Shown here: positions 17,100 to 24,537 of the stretch, piece by piece
Numbering within the stretch: position 1 is the first letter of the stretch
How the letters are laid out: each line of letters opens with the position of its first letter
NCBI RefSeq assembly: GCF_017351175.1
Contig: NZ_JAFMPN010000009.1
Location: 1-64,000 of the forward strand
Reading direction: 5' to 3'
Length of the DNA stretch: 64,000 nucleotides
Origin: Desulfovibrio sp. Huiquan2017
Lineage (GTDB): Bacteria; Desulfobacterota; Desulfovibrionia; Desulfovibrionales; Desulfovibrionaceae
The notes under the pieces: model-generated
The model's input: the letters and a program-made list of their open reading frames with translations, nothing else
Told to the model about the DNA's origin: nothing
Database searches by the model: none
Position numbers and translations under genes: made by a program

Positions 17100-17945
17100 T
17101 CAACCCGTTCCGTCGAGTATGGTGCCCGTATCGCGAATGATGAGGTCGGCCAGGAGTTGTTCCAGGGAATAGTCCTGATCCGAAGGCTTGCGCAACTGGG
17201 CGGCCTGGTCCAGAAGCTGTGCCTGGCTTTCGAGGCTGATTTGCTGGGACTGGAGGCTGTCCGCCTTGCCCTCGTACATGTCCTGAATAGCGGACATCTC
17301 GCTTTGCAAGGACTGAACGTAGCCGAGTTGGGTGGCCCGGGTGCCGGAATCCCCGAGGTCCGCGCCGGTCAGGTCGGTCCAGGCCACGCCGCTGGACGGC
17401 GTGTCCACGGAATGGAAGGTGATGTTGAATCCGCCGTTCTTGCTCGACTGGATGTAGACGTTGCCGTTGGCGTCGATCTGGTCCGTGCCCCACTGGGAGG
17501 AGTCGAGCAACGCAATGCCGTTGAAGTCCGAATTGGAGACGATCCCGGAGATCTTGTCCCGCAGGGCGTCGAAATCGCTCTGGACCACGGAGCTCGTGCC
17601 GTCCAACTCGTTGGAGTTGATCCGGTCGATCATGTCTTCCATGTCGTTCAGGGCGTCCGTGATGGTCGCCATGTCGGTCTGGGCCACGCCCATCATGGCC
17701 GCCGCCTCGCCCACGTTGCTCGCGGCCTGGCGTACGGCGGCCGCGTCGCCGCGCAACTGGCCGCTGATAGCCTCTTCGAAGGGATTGGAAAAGGTGGCCG
17801 CCCGGACGGGTTCCCCTAGGACCAGGCTGCGCAGGTTCCGGCCCACGGTCGAAGAGCCGAACAACTGATTGGTCAGCATATCCTGCTGCAACAACTGCAA
17901 CGAGTAGTCGTAGATAAAACTTTTCTCGATGTCGGTCAGGGCCAT
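17100..17945 (-). CDS. Flagellin-like protein
   Basis: A 281-residue protein. The segment ISGIVSNSDFNGIALLDSS matches the flagellin N-terminal D1 region (usual form NTEFNGxxLLDG). RNLRSLVLGEPV, FEEAISGQLRGDAAAVRQAA and a glutamine-rich C-terminal helix also resemble a rod or D0/D1 coiled coil. The central variable domain is short. The start at ATG 17945 follows GGGAGACGGC; the frame is open upstream but without a ribosome site. No flagellar gene flanks it. It could be an unusual filament or secreted flagellin homologue, or a structural relative with another role. Confidence 0.55.
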   Translation of the reverse strand: MALTDIEKSFIYDYSLQLLQQDMLTNQLFGSSTVGRNLRSLVLGEPVRAATFSNPFEEAISGQLRGDAAAVRQAASNVGEAAAMMGVAQTDMATITDALNDMEDMIDRINSNELDGTSSVVQSDFDALRDKISGIVSNSDFNGIALLDSSQWGTDQIDANGNVYIQSSKNGGFNITFHSVDTPSSGVAWTDLTGADLGDSGTRATQLGYVQSLQSEMSAIQDMYEGKADSLQSQQISLESQAQLLDQAAQLRKPSDQDYSLEQLLADLIIRDTGTILDGTG

Positions 17946-18048
17946 GCCGTCTCCCGGTGGTTGCAATGCACCGTATGCGTTATCGGCAGCCCCGCCTGAA
18001 TCTTTAGGGTCGATAAACGACGCCCGCAGCCCAAATGTCGCGGGGAAC

Positions 18049-18074
18049 AAAAAAGGGCCGGCGCGCGCCGGCCC
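18049..18074 (-). terminator. Terminator of the ilvBN operon
   Basis: A perfect 20-bp palindrome GGGCCGGCGCGCGCCGGCCC, followed on the minus strand by TTTTTT, 30 bases after the ilvN stop. Confidence 0.85.
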
Positions 18075-18104
18075 ATGGAGAAAGGAGGCCCCCTTAAAAG
18101 GGAT

Positions 18105-18383
18105 TTATTGAACGAACTCGGCCATCTTGGCGAAGACCGGGTGACCGCTGTCGTAGCGCTCGACGATAAGCACGTCCTCCAGCTTGTCCACCTGCTTGAT
18201 CATCTGGTCCAGGCGGTCGTCCGCGTTCACCAGAAGCCATATCTTGCTGGTTCCGCCCCCGTTGACCGGCATGCAGGCGATGCCTTCGACATTGTAGGCC
18301 CGGCGCGCGAACAGGCCGCAAATGTGGGACATGACGCCGGGGTGGTTGTTCACGGACAACTCGATGACGGTCTGTTTACACAT
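18105..18383 (-). CDS. ilvN: Acetolactate synthase small (regulatory) subunit
   Basis: A 92-residue ACT-domain protein ([20 protein letters not shown] at about 12-31, then [19 protein letters not shown]). The size matches the short IlvN of enterobacteria and not the two-domain IlvH. It activates the large subunit and carries valine feedback inhibition in branched-chain amino acid synthesis. ATG 18383 is chosen because GGAGG lies eight bases before it; it overlaps the ilvB stop (ATGTGTAA), so the two are probably translationally coupled. Confidence 0.9.
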   Translation of the reverse strand: MCKQTVIELSVNNHPGVMSHICGLFARRAYNVEGIACMPVNGGGTSKIWLLVNADDRLDQMIKQVDKLEDVLIVERYDSGHPVFAKMAEFVQ

Positions 18384-20052
18384 GAATCTCACCTCCGATC
18401 ATTTGGGAATTGGCCGCCCCTGGGGCCACCATGGGATAGACGGGCTCGTCCGGACCAACGGGCACGTGGATGAGCGCCGGACCGGGCTCGGCCAGGGCCT
18501 GGGCCAGAGTCGCCTCCGGATCTTCGCAATTGCCCAGGTCATAGGCCCTAATCCCAAAGCCTTCGGCAATTTTCAAGAAGTCCACGCACTTGCAATAGCC
18601 AGACGCCACATACCGCTTGCCGTAGAAAAGGTCCTGCTGCTGACGGACCAGCCCCAGCACGTTATTGTTGGTCAGGATAATCTTGATCGGGATGTCGTAT
18701 TCGGCGGCCGTGGCCAAATCTTGGATATTCATCATCAGGGAACCGTCGCCGGAAAAGCACAAGACCGGATTGTCCGGGGCGGCCAGGGCCGCGCCCAGAG
18801 CGGCGGGCATGCCGAAGCCCATGGTCCCCAAGCCGCCTGAAGTCAACCAGTGCCGAGGCTGCGTGAAGGGATAAACTTGAGCGGTACGCATCTGGTGCTG
18901 GCCCACGTCGGTACAGACGATGGCCTGGTCCCCGGTCAGTTCGGCGGCCTTGAGAATGACGCCGTAAGCCGAAGTCGGATCGTCCGCTCCGGGCACAAGC
19001 ATGGGGTGCGCCATCTTCAGGGCCGCGACACGACTCTTCCACCCGGCCCGGTCCTTGCGCTCGATATGCGGCAGGATCGCCTCGAACACATCGGCCACGT
19101 CGCCCCGGACCGTGGCGTGGGCGGTCTTGATTTTGTCCAGCTCGCTCGGGTCGATGTCCATATGGATGATCTTGGCCTGGGGACAGAACTCCGAGACCTT
19201 GCCCGTGGCCCGGTCGTCGAAACGCACGCCCACGGCGATGAGCAGGTCGCATTCCTCCAGCGCCAGATTGGTATAGCGCGCCGCGTGCATGCCGAGCATG
19301 CCAAGGTTGAGGGGGTGGCCCGTGGGAATGGAGCCCAACCCCATGAGAGTCATGACCGCGGGAATGGAGCCCTTCTCGGCCATGGCCACAGCCTGACGCG
19401 TGGAATCGGACTGGATCACGCCCCCCCCCAGATAGAGGATGGGCCGCTTGGCCCGGTTGATCATGGTCGCCGCGTGCTCGATTTCGCCGTGGAACAGCTC
19501 GGGAGTGACATCCGGGACGCCTGGCTCGGGCCATTCGTCAAACTCCACTTCAGCCATCTGCACATCCTTGGGCACGTCAATGACCACCGGCCCGGGACGG
19601 CCGCTTGCCGCGATGCGGAAGGCGTCCGGGATGACTTGAAGCAGGTCCTCGGCGGACCGGACCAGGAAATTGTGCTTGGTGATGGGCACGGACAGGCCGT
19701 AGGTGTCCACCTCCTGGAAGGCGTCGGTGCCGATCATCGAGAGGGGCACCTGGCCGGTGATGCAGATGATCGGAATGGAGTCGAGCTTGGCATCGGCGAT
19801 GGCGGTCAGGGTGTTCGTCGCGCCCGGCCCGGAGGTGGCGAAGAAAACCGCGGGCTTGCCCGAAACCCGGGCCATCCCCTGGGCGATGAACCCGGCACCC
19901 TGTTCATGCCGGGTCAGAATGTGTTTGATGTTGTCGTTCTTTCCCATGGCGTCGTAAAGCGGCAGATTCGCCCCGCCCGGGATGCCGGCAATGGTCCGCA
20001 CACCTTGCCGCTCCAGCAATTTGATGATGACTTCCGCACCTGACATTTTCAT
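18376..20052 (-). CDS. ilvB: Acetolactate synthase large (catalytic) subunit
   Basis: A 558-residue ThDP enzyme of normal length. The catalytic glutamate is in [17 protein letters not shown], the FAD-region motif is [17 protein letters not shown], and the ThDP/Mg motif is GDGSLMMN...TNNN. It condenses pyruvate to acetolactate, or pyruvate and 2-oxobutyrate to acetohydroxybutyrate. ATG 20052 follows AGGAGG by five bases. Upstream lie a valine-rich leader ORF and an attenuator hairpin. ilvC is not in the window. Confidence 0.95.
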   Translation of the reverse strand: MKMSGAEVIIKLLERQGVRTIAGIPGGANLPLYDAMGKNDNIKHILTRHEQGAGFIAQGMARVSGKPAVFFATSGPGATNTLTAIADAKLDSIPIICITGQVPLSMIGTDAFQEVDTYGLSVPITKHNFLVRSAEDLLQVIPDAFRIAASGRPGPVVIDVPKDVQMAEVEFDEWPEPGVPDVTPELFHGEIEHAATMINRAKRPILYLGGGVIQSDSTRQAVAMAEKGSIPAVMTLMGLGSIPTGHPLNLGMLGMHAARYTNLALEECDLLIAVGVRFDDRATGKVSEFCPQAKIIHMDIDPSELDKIKTAHATVRGDVADVFEAILPHIERKDRAGWKSRVAALKMAHPMLVPGADDPTSAYGVILKAAELTGDQAIVCTDVGQHQMRTAQVYPFTQPRHWLTSGGLGTMGFGMPAALGAALAAPDNPVLCFSGDGSLMMNIQDLATAAEYDIPIKIILTNNNVLGLVRQQQDLFYGKRYVASGYCKCVDFLKIAEGFGIRAYDLGNCEDPEATLAQALAEPGPALIHVPVGPDEPVYPMVAPGAANSQMIGGEIHV

Positions 20053-20085
20053 TAGAACCTCCTGTGAGCCCCGCATCCGGTGGGA

Positions 20086-20125
20086 ATAAAAGAAAAACCC
20101 CCACCGGTTCGCACCGACGGGGGTT
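20086..20125 (-). promoter_or_regulatory. ilvBN transcription attenuator
   Basis: On the minus strand AACCCCCGTCGGT, tetraloop GCGA and ACCGGTGGGGGTT form a strong hairpin followed by TTTCTTTTAT. It lies between the leader peptide stop and the ilvB ribosome site. This is the classical position for a terminator controlled by ribosome stalling on valine, leucine or isoleucine codons. The alternative anti-terminator pairing was not worked out. Confidence 0.85.
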
Positions 20126-20150
20126 ATGGAATTCGAGTGTACCTATCCCG

Positions 20151-20261
20151 CTATGGCGCGTCCCTATGAACACCACCTACTACTACGTCCACAACGACGC
20201 ATACGCTGGCCACGGATAGGCTGGCGGGAATGATGGAGATGGTATTGGTAACGCGCAACAT
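20151..20261 (-). CDS. ilvBN leader peptide
   Basis: A 36-codon ORF, too short for ordinary gene calling. It begins MLRVTNTISII and contains the cluster SVCVVVDVVVGGV, with GTC GTT GTG GAC GTA GTA GTA in a row, and stops at TAG 20151. AAAAGGAAC precedes the ATG. The run of valine with isoleucine, leucine and threonine codons just before an intrinsic terminator is the hallmark of attenuation by branched-chain aminoacyl-tRNA supply, as with enterobacterial ivbL. The peptide itself probably has no other role. Confidence 0.85.
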   Translation of the reverse strand: MLRVTNTISIIPASLSVASVCVVVDVVVGGVHRDAP

Positions 20262-20392
20262 GGAAAGTTCCTTTTGTACTTACAGATTTTGGTTAGTCCT
20301 GCCAAAACGAAAGGTCAAGCACTTTCTCCAAAGAAACTTGCCTTCCCGCACACCGCCGCATATTGTGCCCCGAAATAAAATAGGAGCTCAAC

Positions 20393-20992
20393 ATGCGCAT
20401 ACTCTTGATCCTGGCCCATCCCGATCCAGACAGCTTCAACCACGCCCTGGCGGCTGAGGCGAAAAAGACTCTTGAGGGCAACGGCCACGAGACGATCTTC
20501 CACGACCTCTGCGCCGAGAGCTTCGATCCCCTGCTCCCCGCCGGGGAAATTCCGCGCGGAGCCGTGCTTCCGGAAACCCTGGCCCGCCATTGCGAAGAGG
20601 CGGCCCGGGCGGACGGCATCATCGTTGTTCATCCCAATTGGTGGGGCATGCCCCCAGCCGTCCTGACCGGTTGGGTGGACCGAGTCATGCGGCCCGGCAC
20701 GGCCTACGAATTCGTGGGAGAAGACGGTGAAGAGGGCGTGCCCACCGGCCTGCTCAAGGCGGACCGGGCCATCGTCTTCAACACCTCGAACACCGAGGGG
20801 GGACGCGAGGACAGTATCTTCGGCGACCCCCTGGAGCGCATCTGGAAAGACTGCGTCTTCGGCCTATGTGGGGTGACGGACGTGACCCGGCGCGTATTCC
20901 GCACCATCTGCACTTCCACCCTGGAGGAGCGGCGCGGCTGGCTGGACGAGGCGGCCCGAATCGTGGCCGAGACCTTCCCGCCCGAAGCGTAA
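20393..20992 (+). CDS. Flavodoxin-fold NAD(P)H:quinone oxidoreductase family protein
   Basis: A 199-residue protein with MRILLILAHPDPDSFNHALA at the N terminus, the FMN-binding pattern of the NQO1/KefF/MdaB family. HPNWWGMPPAVLTGWVDRVM near 80-99 is the second conserved loop. Members reduce quinones or related electrophiles by two electrons using NAD(P)H and bound FMN. It is transcribed alone, divergent from ilvBN. Its substrate and redox partner are not indicated. Confidence 0.85.
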   Translation: MRILLILAHPDPDSFNHALAAEAKKTLEGNGHETIFHDLCAESFDPLLPAGEIPRGAVLPETLARHCEEAARADGIIVVHPNWWGMPPAVLTGWVDRVMRPGTAYEFVGEDGEEGVPTGLLKADRAIVFNTSNTEGGREDSIFGDPLERIWKDCVFGLCGVTDVTRRVFRTICTSTLEERRGWLDEAARIVAETFPPEA

Positions 20993-21002
20993 TCGCCCCG
21001 GT

Positions 21003-21170
21003 CTAGAGCCGATCCACGACGAGCCACAGGGCAGCGGCCCCGACAAACATCCTGACCACGTGGCCGACATTGAAATGATACCCCCAGTTGATGGAGAACA
21101 TGAGCACCACGGCGGCAATAAAACCGACCAGGATGCATTTCCGCCAAATATTCAACCGCAACAGATTCAT
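21003..21170 (-). CDS. Small membrane protein, 55 residues
   Basis: An ORF from ATG 21170 to TAG at 21003: MNLLRLNIWRKCILVG, then a hydrophobic span (about 13-30) and a second, weaker one near 41-52. CGAGGT precedes the start. It has a basic N-terminal helix and two short spans. I do not recognise a family. It sits just past the Lon terminator palindrome, so transcription would be by read-through or from a promoter inside that gap. Confidence 0.55.
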   Translation of the reverse strand: MNLLRLNIWRKCILVGFIAAVVLMFSINWGYHFNVGHVVRMFVGAAALWLVVDRL

Positions 21171-21181
21171 GCATACCTCGA

Positions 21182-21211
21182 AAAGGGGTTGCGACGCGTC
21201 GCAACCCCTTT
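21182..21211 (-). terminator. Perfect 30-bp palindrome after the Lon-family gene
   Basis: AAAGGGGTTGCGACG and its exact reverse complement abut without spacer. The minus strand ends CCCCTTTTC, giving a terminator-like structure 20 bases past the protease stop. Only 11 bases separate it from the small membrane ORF start, so it could also modulate that gene. Confidence 0.75.
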
Positions 21212-21231
21212 GTTGTTGTTATTGGGCAGCC

Positions 21232-23730
21232 CTATTTCTTGGCGGGCTTGCCTTTGGCCGCCTTTCCAGCGGCGGGTTTCTTGTCGTCATTATCCTTGCC
21301 GAAGGCGGCCAGCTTGTCGGCCAGGCCGCGCAGCTTGTCGTCCACCAGCTTGTTGATGGTCTTGGCCGGATAGGTGCCGTCCGCTTTGCGCACGCCCGCC
21401 TTCATGCCAGTCAGGATCTCGATGCCTTCGTCGATGGTCTTCACGGCCCAGATGTGGAACCTGCCCGCCTTGACCGCCTCGACGACCTCGTCGCGAAGCA
21501 TCAGATCCTTGACGTTGGGGTATGGAATCATGACGCCCTGCTTGCCGTTCAGGCCAGCATGCTTGCAGCACAAGAAGAATCCCTCGATCTTCTGGTTCAC
21601 CCCGCCGATGGGCTGGACCTCTCCGTACTGGTTCACGGAGCCGGTGACCGCGACATATTGGCGGATGGGCACCCCGGACAGGCTCGACAACAGGGCATAA
21701 AGCTCCGTGGACGAGGCCGAATCGCCGTCGATGCCGCCGTAGGATTGCTCGAAGGCGATGCTGGCCGCCAGGGACAAGGGCTTGTCCTGGGCGAACCGGC
21801 TGCGCAGGAAGCCGGACAGGATGAGCATGCCCTTGTTGTGCGTGGGGCCGGACATGTCCGCTTCGCGCTCGATGTTGATGATCCCTTCCTTGCCCAACGA
21901 CGTAACCGCCGTGATTCTTGAAGGCTTGCCGAACATGTAGTCACCCAGGGAATATACGGCCAAGCCGTTGACCTGGCCCGCGACCTCGCCGTCCGTGTCC
22001 ACGAACAAACTGCCCCGGTCGATCATCTCCTGGATGCGCTCCTCCACCTGGTTGGAGCGGTATATCTTGGCCTCGATGGCCTCCTTGACATGCTCGCCGG
22101 AGACGACCTCGGCTCCGGACAGGCCCGCGAAATAGTCGGCCTCGCTCAAGAGGTCGCCCAAGCCGGGGAAGGCCGTGGTGATTTTCTCCTGACGGCCCGC
22201 CCAACGGACGCCCTCCTCCAGGATGGCGGCCACTCCGCTGCGGTCGAAAGGCTTGAGCCCGTCGCGCTCCACCTCGCTTCGCACGAACCGGGCCACCTGA
22301 AGCACCGAGTCGTCGGTCACATCCATACTCGACTCGTAGTCGGCCCGGACCTTGAATATCTTGGGCACATCCTCGTCATAGTTGCGCAGCAGCGCGTAAA
22401 GATACGGGCTGCCGAGAACCACGACCTTGACGGCCATGTCGATGGGTTCGGGCTTGAGGCCCGTGGCGCTGATGAAATAGTACGGATCGAAGGTCTCGAT
22501 CTCGATCTTCTCGGTCTTCAAGGCCCGCTTCAGCGTCTGCCAAACCCCCGGTTCCATGATGGCGTCCATGAGGTTGATGACCAGGTAGCCGCCATTGGCC
22601 TTGACGAAGGAGCCCGCCTTGATCTTGGTGTAGTCCGTGTGCCAGCCGCCCATGCGGTCCATAACCCGCTCGATGGAGCCGAACAGATTGCGGTAGGTGG
22701 GATAGGACTCCACAATGACCGGCGGCCCCTGGGTATCCGCATTGTCCACCAGGAGGTTGACCTGGTACGGCTGGAAGACGATTTCGGGCGAGGGGCCTGC
22801 CATCATCATGCCCGGAATCGGGCCGGGCTGGCCCGGGCCGCCCAGCGACTTGATGGCGTCCAGGTCCTCGACCATGTTATCGAGCACGGAATCCAGGTAC
22901 TTGGAGATTCTTTCGTCGGCATAGGCCTCGCGCACCGGCTTGAGGAACTCCTGGGCCTGGGCCAGAAACATGAGCCGGTCCACCTCGCGGTGCTTTTCGC
23001 CGACCTCCTTTTGCAGTTCCTTGAGCTCCTGGACAATATGGTCGATCTCCTCCTTGAGCTCCAGCCGCTTGTCGCGCAGCCGCTCATACTCGTCGCGGGG
23101 AAAACGGCCTTTGTCCACCAGTTCCTCAAGCTCGATCATGCGCTTGGGTTCACCGTCCACCAACGGGACCACGTCGGGCCGCTGGATGGGGCCCATCTGC
23201 ATGCGCACCACTACCAGCCCGGTGTCCTTGACCCGGTCTTCAATGGCCTTGTAGAAGCCCATGACCTTTTTTTCATGGGCCTCGGCGATCTCGTTCTTGC
23301 GGGCGATGTATTCCTCGCTCTCGAAAAGCTGCGGAACCTCGCGTTTGATGTCGTCCAGGAACTTCTGCATGTCCTTCTTGAAACGGTCGCCCTGCCCCGG
23401 CTCGAAGCGAAGCATGATGGGCGCCTCCGGGTGCTTGAAGTTGTTCACGTAACACAGGTCGTTGGGAGTCGCGCGGCCATCGCCCATCTCGGCAAGGAGC
23501 TTGCGCACCGTGGACAACCGCCCCAGCCCAGGCTGGCCCGTGACGAAAATATTGTATCCTTTCTTGCCCATGCCCATGCCGAAGCGGAAAGCCTCCACGC
23601 CTCGCTTCTGGCCGATGATATCCTTCTGGGGCTCCAGATCATCCGTCGTGTTCATAGGCAGTTGATCGGGACCCGGAGTCCACTTGAGCTTCTCGACGGG
23701 CACTTCGAACGTAGTGTTTTTCTTGGTCAT
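21232..23730 (-). CDS. Lon-related ATP-dependent protease (LonC/YcbZ-like, S16)
   Basis: An 832-residue protein. The N-terminal AAA part has an atypical P-loop GQPGLGRLST (Arg where Lys is usual, a feature of this subfamily). A long coiled-coil region runs about 190-270, and a second ATPase-like part follows. The C-terminal S16 protease has the catalytic serine in GIDGDSASSTELYALLSSL and lysine in GGVNQKIEGFF. The tail is Lys/Ala/Gly-rich. Members degrade unfolded or specific proteins in the cytoplasm. ATG 23730 follows GGAGACGG. It lies 17 bases after an hsp20 gene, suggesting a joint proteostasis operon. Confidence 0.9.
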   Translation of the reverse strand: MTKKNTTFEVPVEKLKWTPGPDQLPMNTTDDLEPQKDIIGQKRGVEAFRFGMGMGKKGYNIFVTGQPGLGRLSTVRKLLAEMGDGRATPNDLCYVNNFKHPEAPIMLRFEPGQGDRFKKDMQKFLDDIKREVPQLFESEEYIARKNEIAEAHEKKVMGFYKAIEDRVKDTGLVVVRMQMGPIQRPDVVPLVDGEPKRMIELEELVDKGRFPRDEYERLRDKRLELKEEIDHIVQELKELQKEVGEKHREVDRLMFLAQAQEFLKPVREAYADERISKYLDSVLDNMVEDLDAIKSLGGPGQPGPIPGMMMAGPSPEIVFQPYQVNLLVDNADTQGPPVIVESYPTYRNLFGSIERVMDRMGGWHTDYTKIKAGSFVKANGGYLVINLMDAIMEPGVWQTLKRALKTEKIEIETFDPYYFISATGLKPEPIDMAVKVVVLGSPYLYALLRNYDEDVPKIFKVRADYESSMDVTDDSVLQVARFVRSEVERDGLKPFDRSGVAAILEEGVRWAGRQEKITTAFPGLGDLLSEADYFAGLSGAEVVSGEHVKEAIEAKIYRSNQVEERIQEMIDRGSLFVDTDGEVAGQVNGLAVYSLGDYMFGKPSRITAVTSLGKEGIINIEREADMSGPTHNKGMLILSGFLRSRFAQDKPLSLAASIAFEQSYGGIDGDSASSTELYALLSSLSGVPIRQYVAVTGSVNQYGEVQPIGGVNQKIEGFFLCCKHAGLNGKQGVMIPYPNVKDLMLRDEVVEAVKAGRFHIWAVKTIDEGIEILTGMKAGVRKADGTYPAKTINKLVDDKLRGLADKLAAFGKDNDDKKPAAGKAAKGKPAKK

Positions 23731-23747
23731 GAATCCGTCTCCGTAGG

Positions 23748-24164
23748 TTATTTCCGGGAAATTGCGATTCGTTGTCCGGACGGGGTCGCACATTTGGGCA
23801 ACCTGATCACCAACACGCCGTCATCGAACTCGGCCCTGACGGCGTCGGTCTCGATACGGCACGGAAGCCGAAGTTCCTTATGGAAGCTGCGGGTGCTTCG
23901 ATGTCCGGGGCCGGACTCGCGGGTCTCCGCGATGATGGAAAGCTGTCGTTCCATCACCGTGACATGCACATCGTCCGGGTCCATGTTGCCCAATTCGAGC
24001 CGAACCACCAGAGTCTCGCCCTCTTCTTCAAGAGTGAGATCACCCGTCATGCGGCAAAACATGGACGGCAGATTGAAGTCGGCGCACAGATCATCGAAAA
24101 GCCGGTCCACGTCGCTGCGCATGCGCGTGATTTCGTTGCGGCTCCATCGTTTCAAATCAGCCAT
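23748..24164 (-). CDS. Hsp20 / alpha-crystallin family small heat shock protein
   Basis: A 138-residue protein with the alpha-crystallin core: LTLEEEGETLVVRLELGNMD near 43-62, then DVHVTVMERQLSIIAETRE, SFHKELRLPCRIE and FDDGVLVIRLPK. It lacks the usual C-terminal IxI motif in strict form (RIAISRK). Small Hsp20 proteins hold unfolding proteins for refolding or degradation. GGAGGG lies eight bases before the start. It is probably co-transcribed with the Lon-related protease downstream. Confidence 0.9.
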   Translation of the reverse strand: MADLKRWSRNEITRMRSDVDRLFDDLCADFNLPSMFCRMTGDLTLEEEGETLVVRLELGNMDPDDVHVTVMERQLSIIAETRESGPGHRSTRSFHKELRLPCRIETDAVRAEFDDGVLVIRLPKCATPSGQRIAISRK

Positions 24165-24248
24165 TGACGCTAACCCTCCTTTGCGAATCGCTCGTCAACG
24201 CAAATCCTGGAACTTTGCAATACCGTTCCACGGTACATCACACGCGGC

Positions 24249-24285
24249 AAAAAAAACAAGGGCCTGACGATGGTTCGTCAAGCCC
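24249..24285 (-). terminator. Terminator after the small membrane protein gene
   Basis: GGGC-TGACGA / TCGTCA-GCCC stem with one mismatch and an eight-T run on the minus strand, 30 bases past the stop. Confidence 0.7.
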
Positions 24286-24312
24286 CATTAACGACGGAAT
24301 GAAATCCGCTCG

Positions 24313-24495
24313 CTAAAGGCTGCGAAAAAGGTTGGACACGGCCAGAATGACAAACCCCGCGGAGACGAGCCAAAAGGGCCGGATCAAGTTTTCCAGGATC
24401 GGGATGGACATGACGTCGAGCTGGATCAGTATGCCGAGAAGGCCGACAATCACGCCGACGATCCAGGTGAGCAATTGCGGTGCGCTGAGATTCAT
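24313..24495 (-). CDS. Small membrane protein, 60 residues
   Basis: MNLSAPQLLTWIVGVIVGLL starts a protein with two hydrophobic spans (about 8-26 and 40-56) separated by IPILENLIRP. ATG 24495 is chosen for CTGGAG eight bases upstream. I do not recognise a named family. It follows the GGDEF-EAL gene by about 40 bases on the same strand and precedes a good terminator, so it may be the last cistron of that unit. Confidence 0.6.
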   Translation of the reverse strand: MNLSAPQLLTWIVGVIVGLLGILIQLDVMSIPILENLIRPFWLVSAGFVILAVSNLFRSL

Positions 24496-24537
24496 GGGGA
24501 AAAGCTCCAGTGATTGAAACAAGAAGATGAGGTTAAA

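Noticed and set aside
22090-24267. A 725-codon plus-strand frame
   Set aside because: Antisense to the Lon-related protease and hsp20; no recognisable motif and no ribosome site.
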